In this document: piece after piece, positions 23,953 to 33,076 of the stretch | Layout of the letters: every line of letters begins with the position of its first letter | How positions within the stretch are numbered: the first letter of the stretch is position 1 | Program-made: the position numbers and the translations under genes | Notes under the pieces: generated by a model | What the model was told of the DNA's origin: nothing | The model's input: only the letters and a program-made list of their open reading frames with translations | Database searches by the model: none | Assembly: GCF_003269035.1 (NCBI RefSeq) | Contig: NZ_QLTK01000006.1 | Location: 124,001-188,000 of the forward strand | Reading direction: 5' to 3' | Length of the DNA stretch: 64,000 nucleotides | Origin: Paraburkholderia bryophila | Lineage (GTDB): Bacteria > Pseudomonadota > Gammaproteobacteria > Burkholderiales > Burkholderiaceae

Positions 23953-24369
23953 ATGTTCGATCACTGCCTTTACTTCAACTCTTCGGCACTCGCCCGGCTT
24001 ACCGAGCGTGAGTGGACCATTGCCTACGCACCGTTTGGGCTGACACCGGCGCAGGGTTTTGTGTTGCGCGTGGTGCTGGCCTCGCCGGGCTCGCTCAGCA
24101 GCGAGGTGGCCAGCCTGTTGGGCATAGCGCGGCCCACTGCAACGAGGCTGATCGACAACCTGTGCGACAAGGAACTCGTCGAGCGTCGGCAGGGGGAAGC
24201 CGACGCTCGCGAGTGGGGCGTTTATCCCACGCAGGCAGGCAAGGCGCTCGACAAGCCCATCACCGAAGCCAGTGCGCAGATTGCCAGAACCTTGCGCTCG
24301 AAGATCGGGCGGGAGTTGTTCGAAACGACGGTGTCAGGTATGCACGACGTACGAAAAGCCCTGTCTTGA
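23953..24369 (+). CDS. MarR-family transcriptional regulator
   Basis: A 138-residue protein from ATG 23953; the upstream GTG at 23914 would place the shared motif inside the gene. The winged helix-turn-helix has the typical SSEVASLLGIARPTATRLID recognition region and the wing ERRQGEADAREWGVY. MarR dimers repress genes until a small phenolic ligand or oxidant binds. The stop codon sits in the loop of a terminator hairpin, and the motif in front of the gene recurs before the next small gene. The two are therefore separate transcription units, probably controlled by the same protein. Confidence 0.85.
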   Translation: MFDHCLYFNSSALARLTEREWTIAYAPFGLTPAQGFVLRVVLASPGSLSSEVASLLGIARPTATRLIDNLCDKELVERRQGEADAREWGVYPTQAGKALDKPITEASAQIARTLRSKIGRELFETTVSGMHDVRKALS

Positions 24370-24380
24370 AGGGTTTTTTA
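24354..24380 (+). terminator. terminator overlapping the MarR stop codon
   Basis: AAAGCCCT (24355-24362) pairs with AGGGTTTT (24370-24377) around a seven-base loop that contains the TGA stop, and Ts follow. It isolates the MarR gene from the small gene behind it. Confidence 0.65.
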
Positions 24381-24390
24381 TTCCAGATGG

Positions 24391-24406
24391 TTGTCTTGCT
24401 AATCAA
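24391..24406 (+). promoter_or_regulatory. second copy of the MarR-associated motif
   Basis: TTGTCTTGCTAATCAA begins 29 bases before the small membrane-protein start, directly before its AAGGAAGG ribosome site. It differs from the copy at 23918 at one base. Confidence 0.55.
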
Positions 24407-24419
24407 AAAGGAAGGCCGA

Positions 24420-24704
24420 ATGAAAAGCAGCGCGGCACACAGTACAACGACGCATAGGCGCACGCAGTCGCCGTCGTGGATAACGGAAAACGGTTTGCGC
24501 TGGGCGTTGGGTGCGACGATCTGGCTGGTCGCCATGGTAATAGTCGTCGTCGCAATCATTTACGCGCCGGACAGCACGCGCGCCAATACGCGGCTATGCC
24601 TGGAACAGATCGCAAACGAAGAGCACACGAGTCTCGAAGCCTTCTTCCAGAACCCGGCGCAGCAAGATGCGTTCGCGCAAGCCATGACGATCTGTTCGCG
24701 TTGA
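24420..24704 (+). CDS. small single-pass membrane protein of unknown function
   Basis: A 94-residue protein starting at ATG 24420 behind a strong AAGGAAGG site. A charged N-terminus (1-24) precedes one hydrophobic helix (about 26-47, GATIWLVAMVIVVVAIIYAP). The C-terminal 45 residues are polar and contain two Cys (TRLCLEQIANEEHTSLEAFF and the final TICSR), presumably periplasmic. I do not recognise a family. The MarR-type motif in front suggests that it answers to the neighbouring repressor, so an envelope-stress or efflux-accessory role is possible. Confidence 0.65.
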   Translation: MKSSAAHSTTTHRRTQSPSWITENGLRWALGATIWLVAMVIVVVAIIYAPDSTRANTRLCLEQIANEEHTSLEAFFQNPAQQDAFAQAMTICSR

Positions 24705-24745
24705 GCGCCAAGCGCTGAGCGCCAAGCGCCAAGCGCTGAGCGTTG
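24701..24745 (+). repeat. short AGCGC-rich iterated repeat after the small gene
   Basis: The units TTGAGCGCCAAGCGCTGAGC and GCCAAGCGCCAAGCGCTGAG follow each other, built from the 6-7-base words GAGCGC, CAAGCGC and CTGAGCG. They begin at the small gene's stop codon. They may fold into a weak hairpin, and the convergent FAD enzyme gene ends 40 bases away. Confidence 0.5.
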
Positions 24746-24784
24746 CAGAAGTCGCCGCCTGCGCGATTAAAACAACCCGGTCCG

Positions 24785-25699
24785 TTAGCTAACGTGCGCC
24801 GGCATAGCCAGCGACTGATGCACACTCACCGCCGCCATGGCGCCCGCCGCCGAAGCGAACGTCGCGTTGGTCATAGCGTTGGTCGCGTCGCCCGCGGCAT
24901 AGACGCCGTCGATGGTGGTCCGCTTGAATCCGTCGACGCGAACGATACGGCCGAGCGGCGCGTCGTCGAACGCACAGCCGAGTTGCTCGGCGAGCGGACT
25001 CGTCATGTGGGTTTTCGGCGCGACGAATAGCGTGTCGATCGAGATCACGCGTCCGTCGGCGAGTCTCAGCGCGTCGAGATGGGGCGCCTCGCCGAGCAGT
25101 TCGACCACCGGCGAGCGTTCGATCCGAACCTCCCGCGCGGCCAGATGAGCAATCTGTTCCGCGTCAGGTTCAAAGTGGCCTTGGGTGAAATAGGTCGTCG
25201 GCCCCCATTCCGGAACGAGCAGTGCCTGATGAATCGACAACGCGTGACTCGCCAGCACGCCGAGACGCCGATCCCGCACCTCGTAGCCATGGCAGTACGG
25301 ACAATGGACGACCGTCTTGCCCCAACGTGCCTGAAGTCCGGGAATGGCGGGCAATTCGTCTCTCACGCCGGTCGCGAGAACGAGGCGTGAAGCCGACTCG
25401 ACGCGACCGCCCGCCAGCGTCACTTCAAACCCGTCCGCGACCCGTTCGGCCGCGACGGCCTCGCCCTCGACCATCTGCACCGTCGGGTACAACGCGAGTT
25501 GTGCCGCGGCCTCGCGGATGATCTCGGCCGGCGGCTTGCCGTCCTGACCGAAGAAGCCGTGCGCGAGCGCAGCGAACCGGTTGCGCGGCAGGCCCGCGTC
25601 CATCACCAGCACGCGGCGTCTGGCACGCGCCAGTTGCATCGCCGCCCATAGCCCCGCGAAGCTCCCTCCTACAACGATCACATCGTGTCCGGTCTGCAT
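24785..25699 (-). CDS. thioredoxin-reductase-like FAD oxidoreductase
   Basis: A 304-residue flavoprotein. The N-terminal FAD motif is VVGGSFAG and the C-terminal FAD-binding segment TIDGVYAAGDAT. The redox pair is in VHCPYCHGYEVRD (CxxC near residue 133). The usual NADPH-binding GxGxxA element after it is replaced by LGVLASHALSIHQALL, so use of NADPH is doubtful. Members with this CPYCHGYE form include dithiol oxidases of the GliT/HlmI kind and uncharacterised reductases. Divergent to it is an Rrf2 regulator, 168 bases away, which probably controls it. Confidence 0.83.
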   Translation of the reverse strand: MQTGHDVIVVGGSFAGLWAAMQLARARRRVLVMDAGLPRNRFAALAHGFFGQDGKPPAEIIREAAAQLALYPTVQMVEGEAVAAERVADGFEVTLAGGRVESASRLVLATGVRDELPAIPGLQARWGKTVVHCPYCHGYEVRDRRLGVLASHALSIHQALLVPEWGPTTYFTQGHFEPDAEQIAHLAAREVRIERSPVVELLGEAPHLDALRLADGRVISIDTLFVAPKTHMTSPLAEQLGCAFDDAPLGRIVRVDGFKRTTIDGVYAAGDATNAMTNATFASAAGAMAAVSVHQSLAMPAHVS

Positions 25700-25774
25700 G
25701 GTTTCTCTCCAATGTTGGGCGTGCGCCGCCCGGTCAACCGCTTAAGCGTCCGTACGCATTTCATGAAACATCAC

Positions 25775-25824
25775 GAGTTGCATGATAGGTCGAGTGCTAT
25801 ACTTCTTGCAACTTTTAATGTTGC
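25775..25824 (+). promoter_or_regulatory. promoter and inverted-repeat operator of the Rrf2 gene
   Basis: An extended -10, TGCTATACT (25795-25803), has a poor -35 (GAGTTG, 25775-25780) 17 bases upstream. GCAAC-N7-GTTGC (25808-25824) follows the -10 and covers the likely start site; another GTTGC lies at 25777-25781. This is a plausible Rrf2 operator. Confidence 0.5.
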
Positions 25825-25867
25825 GTGAGTTGATTCGACGCGACGGGGTCCAACAACGAGGTGAGCA

Positions 25868-26308
25868 ATGAGAACCGACAGCCGGCTCTCGCGGATGCTG
25901 CACGTGCTGATTCACATGGATCGGCACGACGGCCCGCTGACGTCCGAAACGATCGCGCAGATGCTGCGCACGCACGCCGTGGTGGTGCGCAGAATGCTGG
26001 CGGGTCTGCGCGATCAGGGTTACGTGCGCTCTGGAAAAGGCCACGGGGGCGGCTGGGTTCTGGCCGAAGATCTCGACAGGCTCACGCTGCTGGACGTCTA
26101 CCACGCGGTGGGCGAACCGCCGCTTTTCTCCGAACTACTGACGGACGACGACCCGCAATGCCTGGTAGAGCAGGCCGTCAACGCCGGCCTGTCTAAAACC
26201 ATGCAGGAAGCCGAGGCCGCGTTGCTCGCACGGTTCGGCGAGCTGACCGTGGGTGCGCTCGCGCGCGACTTCGACGAGCGCTTCGCGCGCGTTAAACAAG
26301 GCCATTGA
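25868..26308 (+). CDS. Rrf2-family transcriptional regulator without iron-sulfur cysteines
   Basis: A 146-residue protein with an N-terminal winged helix (LTSETIAQMLRTHAVVVRRM) and the GGGWVLAEDLDRLTLLDVY wing of the Rrf2 family. IscR/NsrR members hold an Fe-S cluster with three Cys; only one Cys is present here (DDDPQCLVEQA). This is therefore a cluster-free member, or it uses a single-thiol switch. It is preceded by a promoter with an inverted repeat over the start site and is divergent from the CxxC flavoprotein, which suggests a thiol or quinone stress pair. Confidence 0.85.
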   Translation: MRTDSRLSRMLHVLIHMDRHDGPLTSETIAQMLRTHAVVVRRMLAGLRDQGYVRSGKGHGGGWVLAEDLDRLTLLDVYHAVGEPPLFSELLTDDDPQCLVEQAVNAGLSKTMQEAEAALLARFGELTVGALARDFDERFARVKQGH

Positions 26309-26509
26309 CCGACGGCCGAACCACCGCCACGGCATCGTCCCGTTTCGCCGCAAACGCCTTCGCACCCGCTCGCAGAGGGTAAACACCCACAACATTTCCG
26401 CGCGACGGAAAGCAGGCAGAAGGCGTTGGTTTTTTATACTCCCCGGCAAGCGCGGCACGAGACGATCCGTCAACATCGGACGAGTGCTCGCATATGGAGA
26501 CCGTTTGAC

Positions 26510-27529
26510 ATGCCACCGTTCGCCCGCTTCATGGCGCTCGCCTCGACCGCCTGCGCGATCCTGCTCTGGACGCCCCATGCCCAGGCGGAAAAGCTGACGC
26601 TGATGACGGGTGGCGCAACCAAGATCGTCTACCTGCCGGTCACACTGGCGTCGCGATTAGGCTACTTCCGCGACGAGGGTCTCGACGTCGACATCCTGTC
26701 CGAACCCGCTGGCGTGGACACCGCGACCGAACTGATTGCCGGCGCCGTGCAAGGCGCGGTGGGTTTCTACGACCATACGATCGATCTGCAAAGCCGCGGC
26801 CTCGAAGTCGAGGCGATCGTCGTGCTCGCGCGTTCCGCGGGACTGGCCGAACTCGCGTCGACGAAAGTCGCGAAGCCGATGCAGAGCATGGCCGACGCGC
26901 GCGGCCGGCGGCTCGGCGTGACCGGTTTCGGCGCGTCCACCGACTTCCTGAGCCGCTTTCTCGCGCAACGCGCCGGTCTGCCCGCGAACGCCTATACGGT
27001 CGTGCCGCTGGGTTCCGACAACAGTTTTGCCGATGCGATGAAGAACGGATCGATCGACGCCGTCATGGTCGAGGAACCGACGGCATCGAAACTGCTCGCC
27101 GCCGGCACGGCGCAGGTCCTCGTGGACATGCGCAGCATCGAGGGTACGCGGCTTGCGCTGGGCGGCCCGTACGCCAGTTCCTGCCTGTACGCGCAGCGCA
27201 AGTGGGTCGCCGCGCATCCGGACGAAAGCCGCCGGCTGGTGCGCGCCATGGTGCGCTCGCTCGCGTTCATTGCCACGCACAGCGCCGATCAGATCATGGC
27301 CGTGTTGCCGCGCGATTTCGTCGGCGCTAACGAATCGCTGTACCGGCAGGCTCTGGCCGCGACGATGCCGTCGTTTTCGCGTGACGGCAGGATGCCCGAC
27401 GGCGCGCCGCAGACTGTCCTGGGCGCGCTCGCCGCGGTGAACCCGGAGATCGTGCCGCGTCACGTCGAATTGAGCCGGACCTATACCAACCGGTTCGCCG
27501 ACGAAGTCAGCGCCGTCGCGGCGCACTGA
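26510..27529 (+). CDS. NMT1/SsuA-type periplasmic substrate-binding protein
   Basis: A 339-residue protein; ATG 26510 follows GGAGA and begins a clear signal peptide (residues 1-24, ending HAQA). The mature part has the NMT1/THI5-like pattern KIVYLPVTLASRLGYFRDEG, then LIAGAVQGAVGFYDHTIDLQ and ADARGRRLGVTGFGASTDFL. Relatives bind nitrate, sulfonates, taurine or thiamine precursors. No ABC permease or ATPase gene adjoins, so it must share one encoded elsewhere or act as a sensor. The quinone oxidoreductase starts 38 bases downstream and is probably co-transcribed. Confidence 0.85.
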   Translation: MPPFARFMALASTACAILLWTPHAQAEKLTLMTGGATKIVYLPVTLASRLGYFRDEGLDVDILSEPAGVDTATELIAGAVQGAVGFYDHTIDLQSRGLEVEAIVVLARSAGLAELASTKVAKPMQSMADARGRRLGVTGFGASTDFLSRFLAQRAGLPANAYTVVPLGSDNSFADAMKNGSIDAVMVEEPTASKLLAAGTAQVLVDMRSIEGTRLALGGPYASSCLYAQRKWVAAHPDESRRLVRAMVRSLAFIATHSADQIMAVLPRDFVGANESLYRQALAATMPSFSRDGRMPDGAPQTVLGALAAVNPEIVPRHVELSRTYTNRFADEVSAVAAH

Positions 27530-27567
27530 GCCGCATCATCACTCTTCAAGAGCACGGAACACGACAT

Positions 27568-28557
27568 ATGAAGGCCATACGCATCGAACAATACGGCGGT
27601 CCCGAGGTTCTGCGCCGCGTCGACATCGGGATTCCATCGCCGGGACCGGACGAGGTGCTGATCCGGGTTGGTTGCGCCGGCATCAACTTCATGGACGTCC
27701 ATACGCGGCAGGGCAAGTATCGCGAGTCGCGCACCTATCCGGTCCGCTTGCCGATCACGCTGGGCATGGAAGGCGCGGGCGAGGTCGTCCAGACCGGTTC
27801 GAACGTGAGCTCGTGCGAGCGCGGCGACCGCGTGGCGTGGTGTATTTCGTGGGGTGCCTATGCCGACTATGCGGTGGTGCCGGCGGCGCGTGTCGCGCGC
27901 ATTCCCGACGCGATTCCGTTCGATCTGGCCGCCGCCGCGATCTTCCAGGGTTCGACCGCACACTATCTGCTGGAAGATGTCGCGCGACTCGGCGCGGGCA
28001 GCACCTGTCTCGTGCATGCGGCCTCGGGCGGCATCGGCCAGTTGCTGGTGCAGCTCGCGAAGCGGCGCGGCGTCACGGTGTACGCCACGACCAGCAGCGA
28101 AGCGAAAGCCGAGGTGGCCCGCGCGCACGGTGCGGACCACGTAATGCTCTATGACGACGGCGGTTTCGCCGACCGCGTGCGCGAAGCGACCCAGGGTCGA
28201 GGAGTCGACGTGGTGTTCGACGCGGTGGGGCGCGTGACGCTGCGCGACAGTTTCCGCGCGACCCGCACGCGCGGTCTCGTGGTGAATTACGGCTCCGTCT
28301 CCGGTTCGTTGAACGATCTCGATCCGATCGAACTGGGCGAAGCGGGATCGTTGTTCCTGACCCGCCCGCGCCTTGCCGATCACCTCGCGGACGGCGCGAC
28401 CGTGCAGCGCCGCGCCGATGAAATATTCGCCGCGCTGCAGGACGGCACGCTGAAAGTCGAGATCAGCGGCCGCTACACATTCGACGACGTCGAAGCGGCG
28501 CATGAAGCACTCGAATCACGCAGTCAATTGGGCAAGGCCGTGATGACGATCGGCTGA
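27568..28557 (+). CDS. NADPH:quinone oxidoreductase-like MDR protein
   Basis: A 329-residue zinc-free member of the medium-chain dehydrogenase superfamily, QOR branch. It shows the GroES-like N-domain ([20 protein letters not shown] and [16 protein letters not shown]) and the nucleotide-binding motif [20 protein letters not shown] near residue 150. The catalytic zinc ligands of alcohol dehydrogenases are absent. The family reduces quinones or enones with NADPH. Its closeness to the binding protein before it and the transporter after it suggests one catabolic unit for an unidentified compound. Confidence 0.87.
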   Translation: MKAIRIEQYGGPEVLRRVDIGIPSPGPDEVLIRVGCAGINFMDVHTRQGKYRESRTYPVRLPITLGMEGAGEVVQTGSNVSSCERGDRVAWCISWGAYADYAVVPAARVARIPDAIPFDLAAAAIFQGSTAHYLLEDVARLGAGSTCLVHAASGGIGQLLVQLAKRRGVTVYATTSSEAKAEVARAHGADHVMLYDDGGFADRVREATQGRGVDVVFDAVGRVTLRDSFRATRTRGLVVNYGSVSGSLNDLDPIELGEAGSLFLTRPRLADHLADGATVQRRADEIFAALQDGTLKVEISGRYTFDDVEAAHEALESRSQLGKAVMTIG

Positions 28558-28682
28558 TCCCACGCATTTCCCTGAAACATGAAGCCGGACCCGGCGGCCA
28601 CGCCGACCGCCGAGGACGTGTTCGTCCCGCCATACCCAGATTAACCCGGCCATCAACGCCGGGCTCAACCACCGAGGTCACG

Positions 28683-30008
28683 ATGACATCCCCCTCCACG
28701 ATCGACGCCACCGCGCCCGCCGGCGCACCGCCCAAGTCCAGGGAATCGCGCGTCAAAGCGGTGTTCCGCGTCACCAGCGGCAACTTCCTCGAGATGTACG
28801 ATTTCACCGTGTACGGGTACTACGCGGCCGCGATTGCCGCCACGTTCTTTCCGACCGGCAACGAATTCGCGTCGCTGATGCTGGCCTTGTCCGTGTTCGG
28901 CGCGGGTTTTCTGATGCGTCCGGTCGGCGCACTGGTGCTCGGCGCGTACATCGACCATCACGGCCGCCGCAAGGGCCTGATTCTGTCGCTGACGCTGATG
29001 GCGATCGGCACCGCGTGCGTCGCGTTCGTGCCGAGCTACGCGGCGATCGGCCTGCTGGCGCCGGCCGTCGTGTTGTTCGGGCGCTTGCTGCAAGGTTTTT
29101 CCGCAGGTGTCGAACTGGGTGGCGTATCGGTCTATCTGTCCGAAATCGCGACCAAGGGCAATCGCGGCTTCTATTGTTCGTGGCAGTCGGCGAGCCAGCA
29201 AGTCGCCGTGGTGTTCGCGGCGTCGCTCGGCGTGCTGTTGAACCGCCTGATTCCTGCTTCGGAAATGAACGCATGGGGCTGGCGCATTCCGTTCATCGTC
29301 GGCTGCATGATCGTGCCGTTCCTGTTCTATGTGCGCCGCTCGCTGCAGGAAACCGAGGAATTCGCCGCGCGCCGGCATCGCCCGAGCATGGGCGAAATCG
29401 CAAAGTCGATGGTGCAGCACTCGCGTCTGATTCTCGCCGGCATGGGCCTCGTGATCATGACGACCGCATCGTTCTATCTGATCACCGCGTACACGCCGAC
29501 CTTCGGCAAGGTCGTACTCAAGCTGTCTTCGCTCGACGCGCTGCTGGTGACGGTGTGCGTCGGCGTATCGAACTTCATCTGGCTGCCGATCGCGGGCGCC
29601 GTGTCGGATCGCATCGGCCGTCGCCCGGTGCTGCTGGCCTGCACGGTGCTGGCGATTCTGACCGCTTATCCGGTGATGCAATGGATGGTTGCGCAACCGT
29701 CTTTCGGGCGTCTGCTGATGGTCGAACTCTGGCTGTCGGTGCTGTACGCGTGGTACAACGGCGCCATGGTCGTCGCGTTGACGGAATTGATGCCGGCTCA
29801 TGTGCGCACCACCGGCTTTTCGATGGCGTACAGCCTCGCCACGGTGATCGGCGGATTCACGCCGGCCATCTCGACGTGGCTGATTCATACTACCGGCGAT
29901 AAGGCTTCGCCGGGCGCGTGGATGTCGTTCGCCGCCGTGTGCGGCGTGGTCGCCACGCTGGTCCTGTACCGTTCCGCGCCGGCGCGGGAGCAATACAAGA
30001 CCGCATGA
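28683..30008 (+). CDS. MHS-family MFS transporter (citrate/tricarballylate-like)
   Basis: A 441-residue protein with twelve predicted membrane helices. The opening [20 protein letters not shown] and the loop [20 protein letters not shown] mark the metabolite:proton symporter group of the major facilitator family, close to CitA-type citrate or tricarballylate carriers. Its stop overlaps the start of a TctD-like response regulator (ATGA at 30005). Because the next two genes form a TctD/TctE-type pair, tricarboxylates or related acids are the best guess for substrate, but MHS proteins also move shikimate, betaine and others. Confidence 0.87.
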   Translation: MTSPSTIDATAPAGAPPKSRESRVKAVFRVTSGNFLEMYDFTVYGYYAAAIAATFFPTGNEFASLMLALSVFGAGFLMRPVGALVLGAYIDHHGRRKGLILSLTLMAIGTACVAFVPSYAAIGLLAPAVVLFGRLLQGFSAGVELGGVSVYLSEIATKGNRGFYCSWQSASQQVAVVFAASLGVLLNRLIPASEMNAWGWRIPFIVGCMIVPFLFYVRRSLQETEEFAARRHRPSMGEIAKSMVQHSRLILAGMGLVIMTTASFYLITAYTPTFGKVVLKLSSLDALLVTVCVGVSNFIWLPIAGAVSDRIGRRPVLLACTVLAILTAYPVMQWMVAQPSFGRLLMVELWLSVLYAWYNGAMVVALTELMPAHVRTTGFSMAYSLATVIGGFTPAISTWLIHTTGDKASPGAWMSFAAVCGVVATLVLYRSAPAREQYKTA

Positions 30009-30706
30009 ACGCTTTGGGGATGGAAGGAATGAGGCTACTGCTCGTAGAAGACAATGACCAGCTCGCGCATTGGCTCGCGCGCATTCTGCTCGACGACGGC
30101 TTCATGCTCGACCGTGTCAGCGACGGCGAAGCCGCGGAGAGCGCGCTGCGCGCCGTCCCCTACGACGTGGTGCTGCTCGATCTGAATCTGCCGCACCTGT
30201 CGGGCAAAAGCGTGTTGCGCCGCATGCGCGAGCGCGAAGACGCGACGCCGGTGCTGATCCTCACGGCCACCGGCGCCGTCGATGAAAAAGTGGTGCTGCT
30301 CGGCGCGGGTGCGGACGACTACATCGTCAAGCCGTTCGACGCGCGTGAGCTGGTGGCGCGCGTGAAGGTGCTGGCGCGTCGCCAGGCGCCGTCGCGCTCC
30401 AACAAACTCAAATGCGGCAACCTCACCTACGACATGGATCGCTGCCAGTTCGCGGTGGAAGGTGAACCGCTGGCGCTGACGCCGCGCGAACATGCGGTGC
30501 TGGAAGCGCTGATACTGCGCGCCAAGAAGACCGTCGCGAAGACCATGCTGGCGGATTCGCTCAGCAAAGGCGACGCGATGACCAGCGAGGACGCGATCGA
30601 AATCTACGTCTCGCGGCTGCGCAAGAAGCTCGAAAAGAGCACCGCGACGATCATTACGCTACGCGGTCTCGGCTATCTGCTGGAAGACGGCGCCGATGAC
30701 GAATAG
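30005..30706 (+). CDS. OmpR-type response regulator, TctD-like
   Basis: 233 residues if started at the coupled ATG 30005; ATG 30029 ([10 protein letters not shown]) is also possible and gives the usual family N-terminus. The receiver domain has the acidic pair in LLVEDND, the phospho-Asp in [13 protein letters not shown] (D59 by the longer numbering) and the switch Lys in [15 protein letters not shown]. The winged-helix output domain (from about 135) includes [20 protein letters not shown] and the typical [20 protein letters not shown]. It overlaps the kinase gene by 11 bases and probably controls the adjacent transporter. Confidence 0.9.
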   Translation: MNALGMEGMRLLLVEDNDQLAHWLARILLDDGFMLDRVSDGEAAESALRAVPYDVVLLDLNLPHLSGKSVLRRMREREDATPVLILTATGAVDEKVVLLGAGADDYIVKPFDARELVARVKVLARRQAPSRSNKLKCGNLTYDMDRCQFAVEGEPLALTPREHAVLEALILRAKKTVAKTMLADSLSKGDAMTSEDAIEIYVSRLRKKLEKSTATIITLRGLGYLLEDGADDE

Positions 30707-32054
30707 CCTGCGACTCAGGCTGCTGTTATGGCTGCTGCTGCCGATGACCGTCTACGTGATCGCCGCCGGCCTGATTGCCCACGACAACGCCGCGCGCACC
30801 GCGCGGCTGTTGCAGGACGAAGCGCTGCTCTCGTCCGCGCGCGTGATGGCGGGCGACATCGAGTGGACCAATGGTTATCTGCACGCGGAGATCTCGCCCA
30901 GCGCGATCGAAATTCTGAGTTCACCCGCCGGCGACCATGTCTATTTCAGCATTCGCGAAGTGGGCGGCGCGACGATTGCGGGCACCTCGGACTTCCCGCT
31001 GCGCGTGCCGGACGAGTCGCCGCTCTGGTACGACGCGACGGTGAGCGGTCATCCGATCCGCGCGGTGTCGCTGATCCGGCCGATGTACGACGCGGGTGCG
31101 GTCGAGCGCGTGGTGGTATCGGTCGGGCGCACGCTGCTGCAGCGCGACGCCACCGCCGCCGCGTTATGGCAACCGCAGATGCTGCACTTCGCCGGCATCG
31201 TCGCGATTGCGGTGGTGCTGGTGTGCGTCGGGCTGACGTTCGAATTGCGGCCGCTGATGCGGCTCGCCAACGACATGCTCGCGCGCGCGCCGAATGCATC
31301 GGTGCGAGTACGGGCCGATCCGTTGCGCAACGAGTTGCGTCCTATCGTGAGCGCGTTCAATCAGTGCCTCGATATCATCGAACGTAAGACCGCGATGCAA
31401 CGGCGCTTTATCGCGGACGCGGCGCACCAGTTGCGCACGCCGCTCACGCTGCTCGGCACGCAGTTGCAATATGCGCGCCGTCAGGACGATCTCGCGGCCA
31501 TCAAGGAGGCCTTGCTGGCGATGCATCGCAGCAATCTTTCGCTGGTGGCGCTCACGAATCAGTTGCTGCTACTCGCGCAAGCGGAAGCTGCGGACTATGC
31601 CGACTTCCAGGGCGTGCCCGTCGATCTGCGCGCAGTCGCGACCGGCACGATCGAACAGTTGGCGTTACTCGCGCAGCGGCGCGGCGTCGAACTATCGGCG
31701 CAACTCGACGAACCTGCCGAGGTGATGGGCAACGAGCCGTTGCTGTCCGTGCTGCTCTTCAATCTGCTGGACAACGCGATTCGTTATACGCCGTCGGGCG
31801 GCCATGTCGCGCTCGATCTGGCCGCGAAAGACGCGCGCTGGGTCGTCACGATCACCGACGAAGGCCCAGGCATCGGCGCCGAGTTGCGCGAGCGCGTGTT
31901 CGAGCCGTTCTTTCGCGCGTCGAGTGAAGAGGGCAGTGGCCTGGGCCTTTCCATCGTGCGGGAAATCGCCCGGGCGCATCGCGCCGAAGTCACGCTGGAA
32001 GCAGGGCACGGCGGACGGGGTTTGAGCGTGTCGGTGATGTTCCCGGCGCGCTAG
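30696..32054 (+). CDS. sensor histidine kinase, TctE-like
   Basis: A 452-residue membrane kinase. Helices near 8-28 and 164-185 flank a periplasmic domain of the 2CSK_N kind. A HAMP-like linker leads to the H-box RRFIADAAHQLRTPLTLLGT, then the N-box NLLDNAIRYTPSGGH and the G-boxes DEGPGIGAELRERVF and GSGLGLSIVREI. All catalytic elements are intact. Kinases of this type sense tricarboxylates, sometimes through a periplasmic binding protein, so the lone NMT1-type protein upstream could be relevant. The partner regulator is the preceding gene. Confidence 0.9.
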   Translation: MTNSLRLRLLLWLLLPMTVYVIAAGLIAHDNAARTARLLQDEALLSSARVMAGDIEWTNGYLHAEISPSAIEILSSPAGDHVYFSIREVGGATIAGTSDFPLRVPDESPLWYDATVSGHPIRAVSLIRPMYDAGAVERVVVSVGRTLLQRDATAAALWQPQMLHFAGIVAIAVVLVCVGLTFELRPLMRLANDMLARAPNASVRVRADPLRNELRPIVSAFNQCLDIIERKTAMQRRFIADAAHQLRTPLTLLGTQLQYARRQDDLAAIKEALLAMHRSNLSLVALTNQLLLLAQAEAADYADFQGVPVDLRAVATGTIEQLALLAQRRGVELSAQLDEPAEVMGNEPLLSVLLFNLLDNAIRYTPSGGHVALDLAAKDARWVVTITDEGPGIGAELRERVFEPFFRASSEEGSGLGLSIVREIARAHRAEVTLEAGHGGRGLSVSVMFPAR

Positions 32055-32186
32055 ATCGCAGCGGCAACACCGCACGCGACCCGCGCGCCGATAGTTATTT
32101 ATTACCTCGTGGTTCGGTGAATCGGTTGTGATGGAGCTGTCCGTGCATCGGCGCGGGCAGACCCTACACTGAGACGAGGTAAGCGT

Positions 32187-33047
32187 ATGTTTCCTTCCGT
32201 CAGCAGTTCCCCTGTCCATCCCTGGTCCGCGCACGCAGCGGCGGAACCTCATCAACCCGAGCCGCCGCGCCCGTCGACGCCTCATCATGCTCTGCCGGCC
32301 AGTTACGCTTCACTGCCAAGCGGAAAATTACAGCCGGATGTCGTCCATCCCGGTCTGAAGATCGATGAAAACGGACGCCGCTACATCAGCGACGGCGGCC
32401 ACATGTATGCGATTCGTTTCGACCGCGATCATCAGACCGAGCGTGTCTACCAACCGGATAATCCGGCGAGACCAGGCATTCCTGTTCGGCTGAACGGCGA
32501 AGGTCGTTACGTGCGACACAACGAAGTCGGGTTGAAGGGCGGCTCGCCGGGGCAGGAACTGGCACGCAAACTCCAAACCGCGCAGCAGAAGCTCGACAGC
32601 GCGCGGATAGGAAAGAACTACGCGCAAGGGGAGTTGACCGCGCTGGCTGAGGAAATCCGGCGGTCCGCGAATCCGGACGCTGGTTTGCGGCAAAGACAGC
32701 AGACCTTTCAGCGGGCGCTGGACGACGCCCGGATGACCATTGCAATCGAGGAAGGGCATGTCGAAGCCACGCGACGCGAAGTTCAGCTAGCCCGGAATTC
32801 GATGCAGGCGCAACTCGCCGACAAACAAAGGCATCGCGAGGACGGCCGGCAACTCGAACAGACGACGCGGTGCGAGATCGACGCGCTGCAGACGGCGATC
32901 AATGCGAGCGACCATCCGTCCGCGACCATGCGCAATGACCTGCACAGGCTCCAGGACGATCTTCGCCGGATACAGAACGCGAACCACGCGCTGGATCAGA
33001 TCGTGCTGAATCTGGATCGCGATCTGCGCGATCTCCCTCACTGCTAG
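32187..33047 (+). CDS. hypothetical coiled-coil protein A (paralogue of the next gene)
   Basis: A 286-residue protein with no signal peptide or membrane helix. The N-terminus (1-45) is rich in Pro, His and Ser and looks disordered. Residues 45-125 form a compact motif region, with PSGKL-PD-VHPG, IDENGRRYISDGGHMYAIR, DHQTERVYQP and GIPVRLNGEG, then GLKGGSP. The rest (125-286) is predicted coiled coil (ARKLQTAQQKLDSARIGKNY). I do not recognise it with certainty. The central motif recalls repeats in dermonecrotic-toxin-like (DUF6543-type) proteins. A disordered N-terminus with a coiled coil would fit a secreted effector, but no secretion genes are nearby. Confidence 0.7.
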   Translation: MFPSVSSSPVHPWSAHAAAEPHQPEPPRPSTPHHALPASYASLPSGKLQPDVVHPGLKIDENGRRYISDGGHMYAIRFDRDHQTERVYQPDNPARPGIPVRLNGEGRYVRHNEVGLKGGSPGQELARKLQTAQQKLDSARIGKNYAQGELTALAEEIRRSANPDAGLRQRQQTFQRALDDARMTIAIEEGHVEATRREVQLARNSMQAQLADKQRHREDGRQLEQTTRCEIDALQTAINASDHPSATMRNDLHRLQDDLRRIQNANHALDQIVLNLDRDLRDLPHC

Positions 33048-33076
33048 CAGTCACGACACCCAGACGAGGTCAACGT

